A stretch of 64,000 nt of DNA from an uncultured Collinsella sp. (GCA_958415525.1 CATYZE010000007.1:21096-85095); one strand, 5' to 3'. Positions 27,375 to 35,849 are shown, counted from the stretch's first letter. Notes: generated from the sequence alone by a model not told the origin. Program-made: numbers and translations.

Positions 27375-27638
27375 ATGACTCGGATCGACAAACTCATCGC
27401 CCAGCTGCTTAGCTGTCCTTCAACGTATAGATTTGCTGACTTTCTTAAAGTTATGGCTTCATATGGCTTTGAAATGGACAACAAAGGCAGGACATCCGGA
27501 TCGCGCATTCGCTTCTACAGGCCATCGGACGGCAGAATGTTCGTGATGCACGCACCCCATCCATCTGACGAATTGACGGCGGGAACCATCCGAAACATCG
27601 TTCGATTTCTACAAGATGTCGGAGGCAGCCATGAGTAA
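27375..27638 (+). CDS. hicA: HicA-like toxin
   Basis: An 87-residue protein with the HicA mRNA-interferase pattern: a helix, then a GF motif, a Gly-Ser-rich basic strand (SGSRIRFYR, about 41-49) and the catalytic His in MHAPHP (about 58-63). HicA toxins cleave mRNA in a ribosome-independent way. The gene is followed by, and overlaps by 8 bases, a HicB-like antitoxin gene, the classical order. GAGG precedes the start by 4 bases. Confidence 0.82.
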   Translation: MTRIDKLIAQLLSCPSTYRFADFLKVMASYGFEMDNKGRTSGSRIRFYRPSDGRMFVMHAPHPSDELTAGTIRNIVRFLQDVGGSHE

Positions 27639-27960
27639 CGTTTTGGCTTACAAGGGTTATTTCGCCCCGGTCGAGTTCGATGCCGAACAGCACGTGCTGA
27701 CAGGTATGGTCGCCGGCATTAGGGACGCAATTGTATTTGAAGGCTCCACGGTTGAAGAAGTGGAGCGATGCTTCCACGACGCCGTCGACGATTACCTTGA
27801 GTTTTGTGCCGAAAAGGGCAAGGAACCAGAGCGGGCTTTTAAGGGCTCATTCAATGTGAGAACAGGCTCCGAGCTTCACAAGCAGGCAGCACTGGCGGCG
27901 GCAAAGAAGGGTGAATCGCTTAACAAATTTGTGGCCGAAGCAATCGCCGCGGCGTTGTAA
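27631..27960 (+). CDS. hicB: HicB-like antitoxin
   Basis: A 109-residue protein with the HicB fold: an N-terminal partly degraded RNase H-like region (YFAPVEFDAEQHVLTGMVAGIRDAIVFEGSTVEEVERCFHDAVDDYL) and a C-terminal ribbon-helix-helix DNA-binding segment (GSFNVRTGSELHKQAALAAAKKGESLNKFVAEAI). It should neutralise HicA and repress the shared promoter. GGAGG lies 5 bases before the ATG at 27631. A terminator follows. Confidence 0.85.
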   Translation: MSNVLAYKGYFAPVEFDAEQHVLTGMVAGIRDAIVFEGSTVEEVERCFHDAVDDYLEFCAEKGKEPERAFKGSFNVRTGSELHKQAALAAAKKGESLNKFVAEAIAAAL

Positions 27961-27978
27961 TAGAAACGAGTCGCCATC

Positions 27979-28021
27979 AAAACCACCACGAGGGTGCCTG
28001 TGTTCCCTTCGTGGTGGTTTT
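27979..28021 (+). terminator. Terminator of hicAB
   Basis: AAAACCACCACGAGGG pairs with CCCTTCGTGGTGGTTTT around a 9-base loop, ending in Ts, about 20 bases after the hicB stop. The loop includes GTGCCTGTG, akin to the REP-like hairpins nearby. Confidence 0.8.
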
Positions 28022-28026
28022 CGCTG

Positions 28027-28076
28027 TTTGCCCAGATAAAACCTGCCAAAATAAACCTGTCCCTTTTTGGTAGGTT
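28027..28076. repeat. REP-like hairpin, copy 1
   Basis: A 38-base stretch (28027-28064, starting TTTGCCCAGATAAAACCTGC) recurs exactly at 38021-38058. It folds as AAACCTGCCAAAA against TTTTTGGTAGGTTT with a CCTGTCCC loop. It lies directly before the next gene's ribosome binding site. Confidence 0.65.
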
Positions 28077-28093
28077 TGGGAGAGGAAGCCGGG

Positions 28094-28690
28094 ATGGACA
28101 AGGCTGAGTTGCGGCGGGCGGTGATTGCTCGGCGTGATGCTCTTGATTTGGACTTGCGGGCGGCGAAGTCTGCTGATATCTGTGCGCGACTGGTTGAGCT
28201 GCTGGGCCGCTTGGATGCCGCGGCGCCGCACACCGTTGCCGTCTATGCCGCGATGGGTTCCGAAGTCGACTCAGCCGCGTTTGCCGCAGCTGCCGCCAAA
28301 CGTGGCTGGCGCGTGGCCTATCCGTGCATGCTCTCGGCAACAGACACCGCAGCTTGTGGCCAGCGCATGTGCATGCGGGCAGTTGCCGTCAGCGATGCGT
28401 CCGCGGCGCCGTTTATCGCCCACCCCACGCGGACCTTCGCGGCCACGGACATCGACAGCGGCCGCTTCCCTATCGTGCCTGCCGAGGCTCTCGACATGAT
28501 TATCATGCCACTCGTAGCCTTCGACCGCGCCGGCGCGCGCCTGGGCTACGGCGGCGGCTGCTATGACCGCTACCTGCCCATGCTCTCACCCGCATGCCAC
28601 GTTATCGGCATCGCCTTTGACGAACAGCGCATCGACCACGTCCCCACCGACGCCCACGATCTGCCGCTGCCCAACATCATCAGCGCCTAA
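28094..28690 (+). CDS. 5-formyltetrahydrofolate cyclo-ligase
   Basis: Converts 5-formyl-THF to 5,10-methenyl-THF with ATP, a folate salvage step in the cytoplasm. The 198-residue protein has the usual length, a basic N-terminal helix (KAELRRAVIARRDAL) and the C-terminal signature RLGYGGGCYDRYL that binds ATP and folate. AGAGGAAG precedes the ATG at 28094. It is convergent with metA. Confidence 0.93.
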   Translation: MDKAELRRAVIARRDALDLDLRAAKSADICARLVELLGRLDAAAPHTVAVYAAMGSEVDSAAFAAAAAKRGWRVAYPCMLSATDTAACGQRMCMRAVAVSDASAAPFIAHPTRTFAATDIDSGRFPIVPAEALDMIIMPLVAFDRAGARLGYGGGCYDRYLPMLSPACHVIGIAFDEQRIDHVPTDAHDLPLPNIISA

Positions 28691-28732
28691 CCGCTGCCAC
28701 ATCAGCCACGGCTACAGCGGCACCATCGCAGC

Positions 28733-29659
28733 CTAGTGCTCCTCGCCGGCGCGGGCCAGGTCGTAGGGCGTGGTCTGGTAGACGTAGTAGTTGAGCCAGT
28801 TGGTGTAGAGCAGCTGAGCCTGGCTGCGCCAGACGTTACGCGGCTCGGCGGTGGGGTCGTCACCCGGGAAGTAATGCGCCGGCACCTGAGGGTTGAGGCC
28901 GCGCTTCACGTCGCGCTCGTACTCCAGGCGCAACGTGTCGGTATCGTACTCGGGATGGCCAAAGACAAAGAAACGGCGGCTGTCGGTCGACTTGACGATG
29001 TATAGGCCTACCTCGTCGGATACGGCCACGACCTCAAGCTGCGGCTCGGCCTCCACGTCCTCGCGGCGCACGTCGGTGTTGCGCGAATGCACGGCATAGA
29101 AGCGGTCGTCGAAGCCGCGGACCAGCGGGCTTTGCGGCTTCACCAGATAATGCTCGAACACGCCGCTCGCCTTTGCTGGCAGGTCGTACTTCTGGATACC
29201 GTAATGATGGTACAGACCGGCCTGCGCGCCCCAACAAATGTGCAGCGTAGAGTGCACGTGCGTGGTGGACCAATCCATGATCTGGCAGAGCTCGGGCCAG
29301 TAGTCGACCTCCTCGAACGGCATCTGTTCCACCGGCGCGCCCGTGATAATCAGGCCGTCGTAGTGGATGTCGCGGATGTCGTCGAACGTGCGGTAGAACG
29401 TCTCCAGGTGGCCGGCGCTTACGTGCGTGGCCTCGTGCGTCTTGGTGCGCAGCAGGTCCACCTCCACCTGTAGCGGCGTGTTGGAGAGCTTGCGCATGAT
29501 CTGCGTCTCGGTGGCGATCTTGGTGGGCATGAGGTTGAGGATGAGCACGCGCAGCGGACGGATGTCCTGATGCAGTGCGCGGTACTCGGTCATGACAAAG
29601 ATGTTCTCGCTCTCGAGCTGCGCGGCGGCAGGGAGGGCGTCGGGAATGCGAATGGGCAT
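28733..29659 (-). CDS. metAA: Homoserine O-acetyltransferase, MetA type
   Basis: First committed step of methionine synthesis: acylation of homoserine. The 308-residue protein is of the MetA (not MetX) fold, with catalytic Cys142 in HICWGAQAG and the His/Glu pair in FGHPEYD. Residue 111 is Glu (TGAPVEQMPFEEVDYW). In this family Glu at 111 goes with acetyl-CoA and Gly with succinyl-CoA, so acetyl transfer is expected even though automatic annotation usually says succinyltransferase. TAAGGAG precedes the start. No SAM riboswitch was seen upstream. Confidence 0.92.
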   Translation of the reverse strand: MPIRIPDALPAAAQLESENIFVMTEYRALHQDIRPLRVLILNLMPTKIATETQIMRKLSNTPLQVEVDLLRTKTHEATHVSAGHLETFYRTFDDIRDIHYDGLIITGAPVEQMPFEEVDYWPELCQIMDWSTTHVHSTLHICWGAQAGLYHHYGIQKYDLPAKASGVFEHYLVKPQSPLVRGFDDRFYAVHSRNTDVRREDVEAEPQLEVVAVSDEVGLYIVKSTDSRRFFVFGHPEYDTDTLRLEYERDVKRGLNPQVPAHYFPGDDPTAEPRNVWRSQAQLLYTNWLNYYVYQTTPYDLARAGEEH

Positions 29660-29870
29660 GGATGCTCCTTACGAGTCAGTTGCAGTTATGGTACAACGAG
29701 CGGCCCCATCCGCGCGAGCACATCGCCCAGCGATGCCGTCAGCGGCCCAAAACGCCTCAAAAGTAGAAATTAAGGCATGCCCCAAAATTCTACGGCGCTT
29801 TAGCCTAGCAAAGTGGCAGCAGGACGCTACAATGGTTCGACGCGAAAAACTCGGCCGGAAGGATACATAT

Positions 29871-30848
29871 ATGTACCAGACGCGTAAGATCGGTGTGGTC
29901 GGCCAGGGCCACGTAGGAGCACATGTCGCCAACAGCCTGCTCATGCAGGGCATTGCCGATGAGCTGTACCTGTGCGATATCAACGAGGCCAAGGTGACGT
30001 CCGAGGTCCAGGACCTGCGCGACTCCCTTTCGTTTGTCCCGTACAACACCAAGATCGTCAACTGCTGCGACCACTACGAGGAGCTGGCCTGCTGCGACGT
30101 CATCGTCAACGCCGCCGGTAAGGTCGCGCTGGCCGCCGGCAACCGCGACGGCGAGCTGTTCTTTACCACCGACGCCGCCCGCTCCTTTGCCAAGCGCATC
30201 GTCGACGCCGGCTTCGACGGCATCTTCGTGAGCATCTCCAACCCCTGCGACGTCGTGTGCACCGAGCTGTGGCACCTGACCGGCTACGATCCCAAGAAGA
30301 TCATCGGCTCGGGCTGCGGTCTGGATTCCGCCCGCCTGCGCACCGAGATCTCCAAGAAGGTCGGCGTGAGCCCCAAGTCCGTCGACGCCTACATGATCGG
30401 CGAGCACGGCTTTAGCCAGCTGGCCGCCTTTAAGGCCGCGACCATCGCCGGCAAGAGCCTCAACGAGCTTCAGGCCGAGAACCCCGACAAGTACGCCTTT
30501 GACCACATGGAGGTCGAGGAGCTCGCACGCAAGGGCGGCTATGTGACCTACCAGGGCAAGCAATGCACCGAGTACGCCGTCGCCAACTCCGCCGCGCGCG
30601 TCTGCGCTGCCGTTCTGCACAACGAGCACGCCGTGCTTTCCGCCTCCACGCTCATGACCGGCCAGTATGGCGAGGAGGGCATCTTCACGTCCCTGCCGTG
30701 TGTGATCGGCGCCGAGGGCGTCGAGGAGGTCTACACGCTCGACCTGTCCGAGTACGAGCTCGAGGGCTTCCACAAGAGCTGCCAGCACATCCGCGACAAC
30801 ATCGCCCAGCTCGACTGGTGGGATGCCGAGGCCTACGACGCAAAGTAG
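29871..30848 (+). CDS. L-lactate/2-hydroxyacid dehydrogenase family protein
   Basis: A 325-residue NAD-dependent dehydrogenase of the LDH/MDH fold: Rossmann loop GQGHVG (residues 10-15), Asp of DIN binding NAD ribose, SNPCD, the substrate Arg in SARLRT and catalytic His in IGEHGFSQ. The mobile loop that sets substrate choice reads AAGKVALAAGNRDGE rather than the LDH or MDH consensus, closer in spirit to L-2-hydroxyisocaproate dehydrogenases. Lactate or a branched 2-keto acid are possible substrates. GGAAGGA precedes the start by 7 bases. Confidence 0.85.
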   Translation: MYQTRKIGVVGQGHVGAHVANSLLMQGIADELYLCDINEAKVTSEVQDLRDSLSFVPYNTKIVNCCDHYEELACCDVIVNAAGKVALAAGNRDGELFFTTDAARSFAKRIVDAGFDGIFVSISNPCDVVCTELWHLTGYDPKKIIGSGCGLDSARLRTEISKKVGVSPKSVDAYMIGEHGFSQLAAFKAATIAGKSLNELQAENPDKYAFDHMEVEELARKGGYVTYQGKQCTEYAVANSAARVCAAVLHNEHAVLSASTLMTGQYGEEGIFTSLPCVIGAEGVEEVYTLDLSEYELEGFHKSCQHIRDNIAQLDWWDAEAYDAK

Positions 30849-30890
30849 GCCGCTGGCTGCCGCAACCTTGCGAATCTAAGCGCGACACCA

Positions 30891-30932
30891 AGCGGGCCGC
30901 GCCGGAAATCCCCGGCGCGGCCCGCTTTTTTG
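30891..30932 (+). terminator. Terminator of the dehydrogenase gene
   Basis: A 15-bp GC stem (AGCGGGCCGCGCCGG with CCGGCGCGGCCCGCT) runs into TTTTTT, about 45 bases after the stop. Confidence 0.9.
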
Positions 30933-30955
30933 ACTCACGCAGTGCCCTTGCGAAT

Positions 30956-31136
30956 CGAAGGTGAATACTTTTCCGCGAAGTGAACGAGCAAAAATGAACC
31001 CCCGAAGCATCCACGCTTTTCAGGCGCCGTTTCCTGCGGTTTCGCCGAGTTTTTCCTGCAGTTTTGGCATCAAAAAGTGTGGATGCTTCGGGGTCCAAAA
31101 TAGGTCGTTCACTTCGCAGAAAAGTATTCACCTTCG
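30956..31136. repeat. 181-bp intergenic inverted-repeat element
   Basis: Left arm 30956-31020 and right arm 31073-31136 are inverted copies in blocks: GAAGGTGAATACTTTTC, GCGAAGTGAACGA and CCCCGAAGCATCCAC all recur as reverse complements with few mismatches. The inner part has CCTGCGGTTT and CCTGCAGTTTT. It lies between the dehydrogenase terminator and a convergent cyclase gene and has no credible frame. Confidence 0.75.
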
Positions 31137-31162
31137 TTTTTCGACAGATGGAACAGGGCGCT

Positions 31163-31810
31163 TTAATCCTCAAACCACGCGATTGCGCGAATGGGCGAGC
31201 CGTCGCAATCCTCGATTTTGAGCGGTGCGCAGCTAAACCAGAACAGATCGTCGCCGCAACAGTCCAAGTCCTTTAGATTCTCGATGTTGACGATATCGCA
31301 TGCGCGGAACAACTTCTTGTGGCGCGTCAGGTTTTCGTCCGCGATGGGGTCGAGTCCAATTACATCAAAGCCGATGCCCTTGTAGCCGCCGTCGATGATC
31401 AGGTCCAACACTTCGTCGTCCAAGCAAGGATAGTCGCCAAAGTACGCCTCGGTTCCCCAGCGCTTATCCCAACCCAAGTTGAACAGCAAAAACTCGGCCT
31501 GGGTCACCTTATCGCCATAGGGACGGAGTTGCTCCACAGTAATGGCCTCACCCTCGGCGAGCATGCGGCAATCGACAACCAATGCCCTGCCTATAAACTG
31601 GCTTGCTGGAAACGCATCGAGCGTCGTGCGGTCGGCAAACAGATGCGCCGGTGGATCCATATGCGTCCCCGTATGGGTGTACATCTGCATGAGCGTCTCT
31701 TTAAATCCGTCGTGCTCGTAGGTACTCGCTGGCAGCAGCTTGGGTGTATCGGCTCCGGGAAATACCGGCATGTCTTCCCTAATCGTGTGAGTCAAATCAA
31801 GCACGCGCAT
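31163..31810 (-). CDS. Cyclase family protein (kynurenine formamidase-like hydrolase)
   Basis: A 215-residue metal-dependent hydrolase of the cyclase family. It carries the metal motif HTGTHMDPPAHLF (His-x-Gly-Thr-His-x-Asp-x-Pro-x-His) near residue 45 and the DFDVIGLD-like GFDVIGLDPI segment later. Known members include kynurenine formamidase and isatin hydrolase; the substrate here is unknown. The start at MRVLDLTHTI gives the normal length; GGGGA precedes it. It lies downstream of the first SIS gene, separated by a terminator. Confidence 0.85.
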   Translation of the reverse strand: MRVLDLTHTIREDMPVFPGADTPKLLPASTYEHDGFKETLMQMYTHTGTHMDPPAHLFADRTTLDAFPASQFIGRALVVDCRMLAEGEAITVEQLRPYGDKVTQAEFLLFNLGWDKRWGTEAYFGDYPCLDDEVLDLIIDGGYKGIGFDVIGLDPIADENLTRHKKLFRACDIVNIENLKDLDCCGDDLFWFSCAPLKIEDCDGSPIRAIAWFED

Positions 31811-31838
31811 GTTCAGTCCCCATTTCTTTCTTGGCAAA

Positions 31839-31872
31839 GCAAAACGGGGCCCGCACTTGGCGGAAGCCCCGT
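31839..31872 (-). terminator. Terminator of the first SIS gene
   Basis: On the minus strand ACGGGGC pairs with GCCCCGT across a loop and is followed by TTTTGC, 24 bases after the stop. Confidence 0.7.
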
Positions 31873-31895
31873 CGTGAGAGGTTATTCCCGGTATA

Positions 31896-32864
31896 TTAGT
31901 ACTGCTCGACGCCCATGTAGCGGCGGAACTCGGGGCTGTGGTCGAAGACCTTGCCGCGGGCGGCACGCAGCTCGCAGCTCATCGCGTAGAAGAAGATCGG
32001 CTCAAGGAACGAACGCACGCTGGCGGGCACCTCGCCCACGCCGTACTCGAGCGCGTCGAGCACCATGATCGTGTCGGTGTGCGTGTTGAGGAACGCAAGC
32101 GCGCGTTCCTCCATGGGGCGGCACTCGCCGGCACCGAGCTGCACAAAGTAGAACACGCCGGGCTCGGTGGCCTCGAAGGGGCCGTGGAAGTACTCACCGG
32201 AGTGGATGTAGCAGCAGTGCTGCCACTGCATCTCCATGAGCGAGCAGATGGCCATGGCATAGGTCTGGCTAAAGTTGGGGCCGGAACCCAGGATGTAGAA
32301 GAACTCGTGCTGCTGGCAGAGCTCGGCGAAGCGGGCGCCCAGCTCGGCGTTGACCTTCTCGCGCGCAGCGGGCAGCAGCGCGTCCATCTGCTTGAGGCCG
32401 GCGTACATGTCGGCGAGCGCCTCGTAGCCCTCCTGCTGGTCGAGCAGCTCGGCGGCGATCAGAGCGCCGATGCCCTGCGGCACCTCGGCCTGCGGCACGC
32501 CCTCGCCCCAGGGGTAGACCCAGGTAGTCCACTTGCCGTTGTCAATCTTGGAGCCCTCGCAGTCGGTCATGGCGACGACCTCGGCGCCGGCAGCCAGCGC
32601 CATCTCGCAACCGTCGACGACCTCCTGCGTATTGCCGCTATGGCTGCAGGCGATGACGAGCGACTTCTCGCCAAGGCTCTTGGGGGCCATCAGGCAGAAC
32701 TCGCGTGCGGTGTAGACCGTGGAGGTAAACGTGGTGGCCTCGCGCTTGAGCAGCTCGTTGGCAGGCATCAGGTCGATCATCGAACCGCCGCAGGCGATCC
32801 AAAAGACGTTCTCGATCTTACCCTTGCGCTCGATGATTTCCTGGACCAGATCATGTGCGTTCAT
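31896..32864 (-). CDS. SIS domain deglycase-like protein 1
   Basis: A 322-residue cytosolic protein with two sugar-isomerase (SIS) domains, related to FrlB, GfrE and GfrF, which split phosphorylated Amadori products such as fructoselysine-6-phosphate into glucose-6-phosphate and the amino acid. Visible features: GGS loop (26-28), phosphate loop SHSGNT (74-79), GEYFHGPFE in the second domain, and a C-terminal RRYMGVEQY. AAGGAGG precedes the ATG. A GntR gene lies directly upstream on the same strand, with two operator-like repeats between. The exact substrate is inferred. Confidence 0.82.
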   Translation of the reverse strand: MNAHDLVQEIIERKGKIENVFWIACGGSMIDLMPANELLKREATTFTSTVYTAREFCLMAPKSLGEKSLVIACSHSGNTQEVVDGCEMALAAGAEVVAMTDCEGSKIDNGKWTTWVYPWGEGVPQAEVPQGIGALIAAELLDQQEGYEALADMYAGLKQMDALLPAAREKVNAELGARFAELCQQHEFFYILGSGPNFSQTYAMAICSLMEMQWQHCCYIHSGEYFHGPFEATEPGVFYFVQLGAGECRPMEERALAFLNTHTDTIMVLDALEYGVGEVPASVRSFLEPIFFYAMSCELRAARGKVFDHSPEFRRYMGVEQY

Positions 32865-32920
32865 GCTGATGTTCCTCCTTGTGTGGCGACCTTAAGCGAC
32901 AGCAGCTCGTACCTGCGGTC

Positions 32921-32999
32921 GTTCTATGTTGTCCTATTTATACCACGCAAGCTACCGCAGGTGAAGTCATTTCAGCAAATTTGTTCTATGTTGTTCTAT
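32921..32999. promoter_or_regulatory. Promoter and paired operators of SIS gene 1
   Basis: GTTCTATGTTGTCCTAT (32921-32937) and GTTCTATGTTGTTCTAT (32983-32999) differ by one base and are 62 bases apart. On the minus strand TTCACC and TATAAA with a 17-base spacer fall between them, so one copy abuts the -10 and the other lies upstream of the -35. They are probably bound by the adjacent GntR protein. Confidence 0.65.
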
Positions 33000-33008
33000 C
33001 TGTGGACA

Positions 33009-33773
33009 TTAGATGTCGAACACGTAGCGCGAGCCCACGATCTTTTGGCGGCCGAGCAACAGAGGTCGCTCATCAAAATCGGTAAAGTACGCCTCCATGT
33101 AGAAGAGCGGCTCGCCAATCGGAACCTCGAGCAGCGGGGCCGCCTGAGCATCGGCAAGCGCAATCTCCACCGTGCAAGGATCGGACTTGAGCGGCGAACG
33201 ACCCGAGTGCTCGGCAACGACCGCAAAGATCGAGTTGTCGGTGAGGTCCTCGTCGGCCAGTGTCTGCAGGTAGGGGTGGTCTGCCAGCACAAAGGCGTTG
33301 TTCTCGAGCATGACGGGGATGCTGTCGGCCGTACGCACGCGCTCAACCACGATAAGCTCGCAGCCGGGCTCCACGCCAAAAAACGCCGCGTCCTCGCGCG
33401 TCGCCGCGACCACCGTGCGCGACACCAGACGCGCGCCCGCCACCATATCGTTGGCTGCACAGCCCTCGGTAAAGCTCTGAACATCGCCCTTCTGGACAAT
33501 CTTGCGCTTGAGCTTGGGAGCGCATACAAAGGTACCCCTCCCCTGCTGGCGGTTAAGGTACCCCGCGCGCGACAGCTCCTCGATGGCACGGCGCACGGTG
33601 ATGCGCCCCACGCCGTAGGACTTCGCGAGCTCCATCTCGGAAGGAATGCGCGAGCCAGTCGGATATACGCCGCGCGCGATCTCGCCCTTCAGGTCATCCA
33701 TGACCTGCTGGTACAGCGGCACGGCGGGCACGTCAGCGCGCTCGGTGCGCTCGGTTTTACTATCGGTTGCCAT
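33009..33773 (-). CDS. GntR/UTRA family transcriptional regulator 1
   Basis: A 254-residue HutC-type regulator: winged helix at about residues 17-85 (PLYQQVMDDLKGEIARG, SYGVGRITVRRAIEELSRAGYLNRQQGRGTFV) and a C-terminal UTRA ligand-binding domain, in which phosphorylated sugars are typical effectors. It begins 2 bases after the recQ stop and has its own GGAG, so it can be co-transcribed with recQ. It probably controls SIS gene 1 through the repeats at 32921 and 32983. Confidence 0.88.
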   Translation of the reverse strand: MATDSKTERTERADVPAVPLYQQVMDDLKGEIARGVYPTGSRIPSEMELAKSYGVGRITVRRAIEELSRAGYLNRQQGRGTFVCAPKLKRKIVQKGDVQSFTEGCAANDMVAGARLVSRTVVAATREDAAFFGVEPGCELIVVERVRTADSIPVMLENNAFVLADHPYLQTLADEDLTDNSIFAVVAEHSGRSPLKSDPCTVEIALADAQAAPLLEVPIGEPLFYMEAYFTDFDERPLLLGRQKIVGSRYVFDI

Positions 33774-33775
33774 CG

Positions 33776-35752
33776 TTATGCTCCATCCCGTGCGTGCTCG
33801 GATTCAAACTCTTCAATCGCCGCCATAAACTGCTCGCCAAAGCTGTCGGCCTTTTTCTCGCCAATACCGTTGACCTGGATAAGCTCATCGCGTGTCTGCG
33901 GGCGCAGACGGCACAAGCCGCGCAAGGCCTTGTCGGAGAAAACCATGTACGGTGCCATCTCGAGCTCGGTCGAGATCTCCTTGCGGAGGGCACGCAGGCG
34001 CTCGAACAGCTCGGCGTCGTCGCCCACGCGCGGACGCTGATCCAGCTCGGCCTCCTCGCGCAGCAAGTCAACGGCACGACGGGCGCGCGCCGAAGCCTTG
34101 CGCTTGGACGCGCGGCGTTTAATGGTAAAGGCAAAGGCCTCGTCCTCGACCTCACCGGCACGCGGACCCAGGCCGACCACCGGATATTGGCCCTGCGAGG
34201 TGGCCAGATAGCCACGGCCGCACAGCTGCCCGATGATGTCCTTAATGCGCCCGACCGATTCGCTCGACAGCTCACCATAGCCGCGGTCCTCGTCCAAGTG
34301 CATCTGTCGAATGCGCTCGGTATTGCCGCCGTGGAGCACGTCGGCAATGAGCGACTTGCCAAAACGCATGGGGCGTGTGGCCACGTAGCGCACGGTGGCG
34401 CGGGCCATGTCGGTGACGTCCTCGACCTCGAACTGCGTGAGGCAGTTGCTGCAATTGCCGCAGCCGTCGGCCTCGTCCGCCGTGCCGCCTGTGCCGGCCG
34501 CCGCATGCTCGGCCGCGGCCTCGTCGCCAAAGTAGCGCAGCATGTATTCGCGCAGGCAGCCGGTGGTGTTGCAGTAGCCCTCCATCTGGCTGAGCAGGCG
34601 GTAGCGGTTCTGGAGCGCCCACGCGCGCTGCTCGTCGTCGAGCGCCTCGTCGGCCGCATCGCCGCGGTCAATCAAAAAGCGGCGCATGCGAAAATCGTTG
34701 CCGTTCCACAGCAAATGGCAGCTGGCCGGATCGCCATCGCGGCCGGCGCGGCCTGCCTCCTGGTAGTAGGCCTCGATGCTCTCGGGCACGTTGTTGTGGA
34801 TCACGTAGCGCACGTTGGGCTTGTCGATGCCCATGCCAAAGGCGTTGGTCGCAACCATCACCTGAATATCGTCGTCGATAAAGGCGCGCTGGCTTTGACG
34901 GCGGGCGTCGTTGCCCATGCCGGCATGGTAGCGGCCAACGCGAATGCCGCTGGGGCCCAGCGCTTCGGCGAGATCGCCTGCCAGCGCATCGACCGTCTTG
35001 CGGGTCGAGCAATACACGATGCCGCTCTCGCTCGAATGCGCGATCACGTAGTCGCGCACCCAGGCGGCCTTGGCCTTGTCACCCATCTCCTCGCAGCCAA
35101 AGTAGAGGTTCTTGCGATCGAAGCCCGTCACCACCGTCGCGGGGTTTTGCAGGCCGAGCATCTGCTGAATGTCCGTGCGCACGCGCTCGGTCGCCGTAGC
35201 GGTAAAGGCCGCCACGATGGGGCGCTGCGGCAGGGAATCGATGAACTCGCGAATCTGCAGGTAGGCGGGGCGGAAATCCTGGCCCCACTGGCTCACGCAG
35301 TGGGCCTCGTCAATGGCCACGAGCGGCGCGCCAATGCCGCCGTCCGCTGCGACCTCCTGCGCAAAGGCCAAAAAGCGCGGCTCGAGCAGGCGCTCGGGCG
35401 CCACGTACATAAGCTGGTAGCGGCCCTCGCGCGCCCGCTTGAGCACGGTATTTTGCTGGGCCGGAGTAAGGCTGGAGTTGAGATAGCTGGGTCGCGCGCC
35501 CGCCGCGAGCAGCGCACGGGTCTGGTCCTCCATAAGGGAGAGCAACGGACTCACCACAAAGGTGATGCCGGGCAGCATGAGCGCGGGCACCTGGTAGCAA
35601 ATGGACTTGCCGGCGCCTGTGGGCATAACACCCAGCGCATCGCGACCGGCAAGGATCGCATCGACCATGCGGTCCTGCCCCGGGCGAAACGAGGTGTAGC
35701 CAAAATAGGCGCCGAGCGTGTCGAGCGCCATCTGCTGCATGCTATCGGTCAT
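33776..35752 (-). CDS. recQ: ATP-dependent DNA helicase RecQ
   Basis: A 3'-5' DNA helicase for recombination repair. The 658-residue protein has motif I (MPTGAGKSICYQ), the DEAH box (IDEAHCVSQWGQDFRP), motif VI (QEAGRAGRDG), a four-Cys zinc site (TGCLREYM and DGCGNCSNC) and a C-terminal HRDC domain (about 555-645). It is complete. Finding it in the same transcript as a GntR regulator of a sugar locus is unusual and may simply reflect insertion of the locus next to recQ. Confidence 0.96.
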   Translation of the reverse strand: MTDSMQQMALDTLGAYFGYTSFRPGQDRMVDAILAGRDALGVMPTGAGKSICYQVPALMLPGITFVVSPLLSLMEDQTRALLAAGARPSYLNSSLTPAQQNTVLKRAREGRYQLMYVAPERLLEPRFLAFAQEVAADGGIGAPLVAIDEAHCVSQWGQDFRPAYLQIREFIDSLPQRPIVAAFTATATERVRTDIQQMLGLQNPATVVTGFDRKNLYFGCEEMGDKAKAAWVRDYVIAHSSESGIVYCSTRKTVDALAGDLAEALGPSGIRVGRYHAGMGNDARRQSQRAFIDDDIQVMVATNAFGMGIDKPNVRYVIHNNVPESIEAYYQEAGRAGRDGDPASCHLLWNGNDFRMRRFLIDRGDAADEALDDEQRAWALQNRYRLLSQMEGYCNTTGCLREYMLRYFGDEAAAEHAAAGTGGTADEADGCGNCSNCLTQFEVEDVTDMARATVRYVATRPMRFGKSLIADVLHGGNTERIRQMHLDEDRGYGELSSESVGRIKDIIGQLCGRGYLATSQGQYPVVGLGPRAGEVEDEAFAFTIKRRASKRKASARARRAVDLLREEAELDQRPRVGDDAELFERLRALRKEISTELEMAPYMVFSDKALRGLCRLRPQTRDELIQVNGIGEKKADSFGEQFMAAIEEFESEHARDGA

Positions 35753-35849
35753 GGTTTCCTAACGTCCAAGTCATCTGCCGCCGATTATACGCCGCCACGC
35801 GGACCGGTGCCCCACGGTTGCCGGCCACGGGCGGCGCAATCCGAAAGGA

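Noticed and set aside
29660..29870. SAM riboswitch upstream of metA
   Set aside because: No S-box or other SAM-aptamer core is visible on the minus strand of this short gap.
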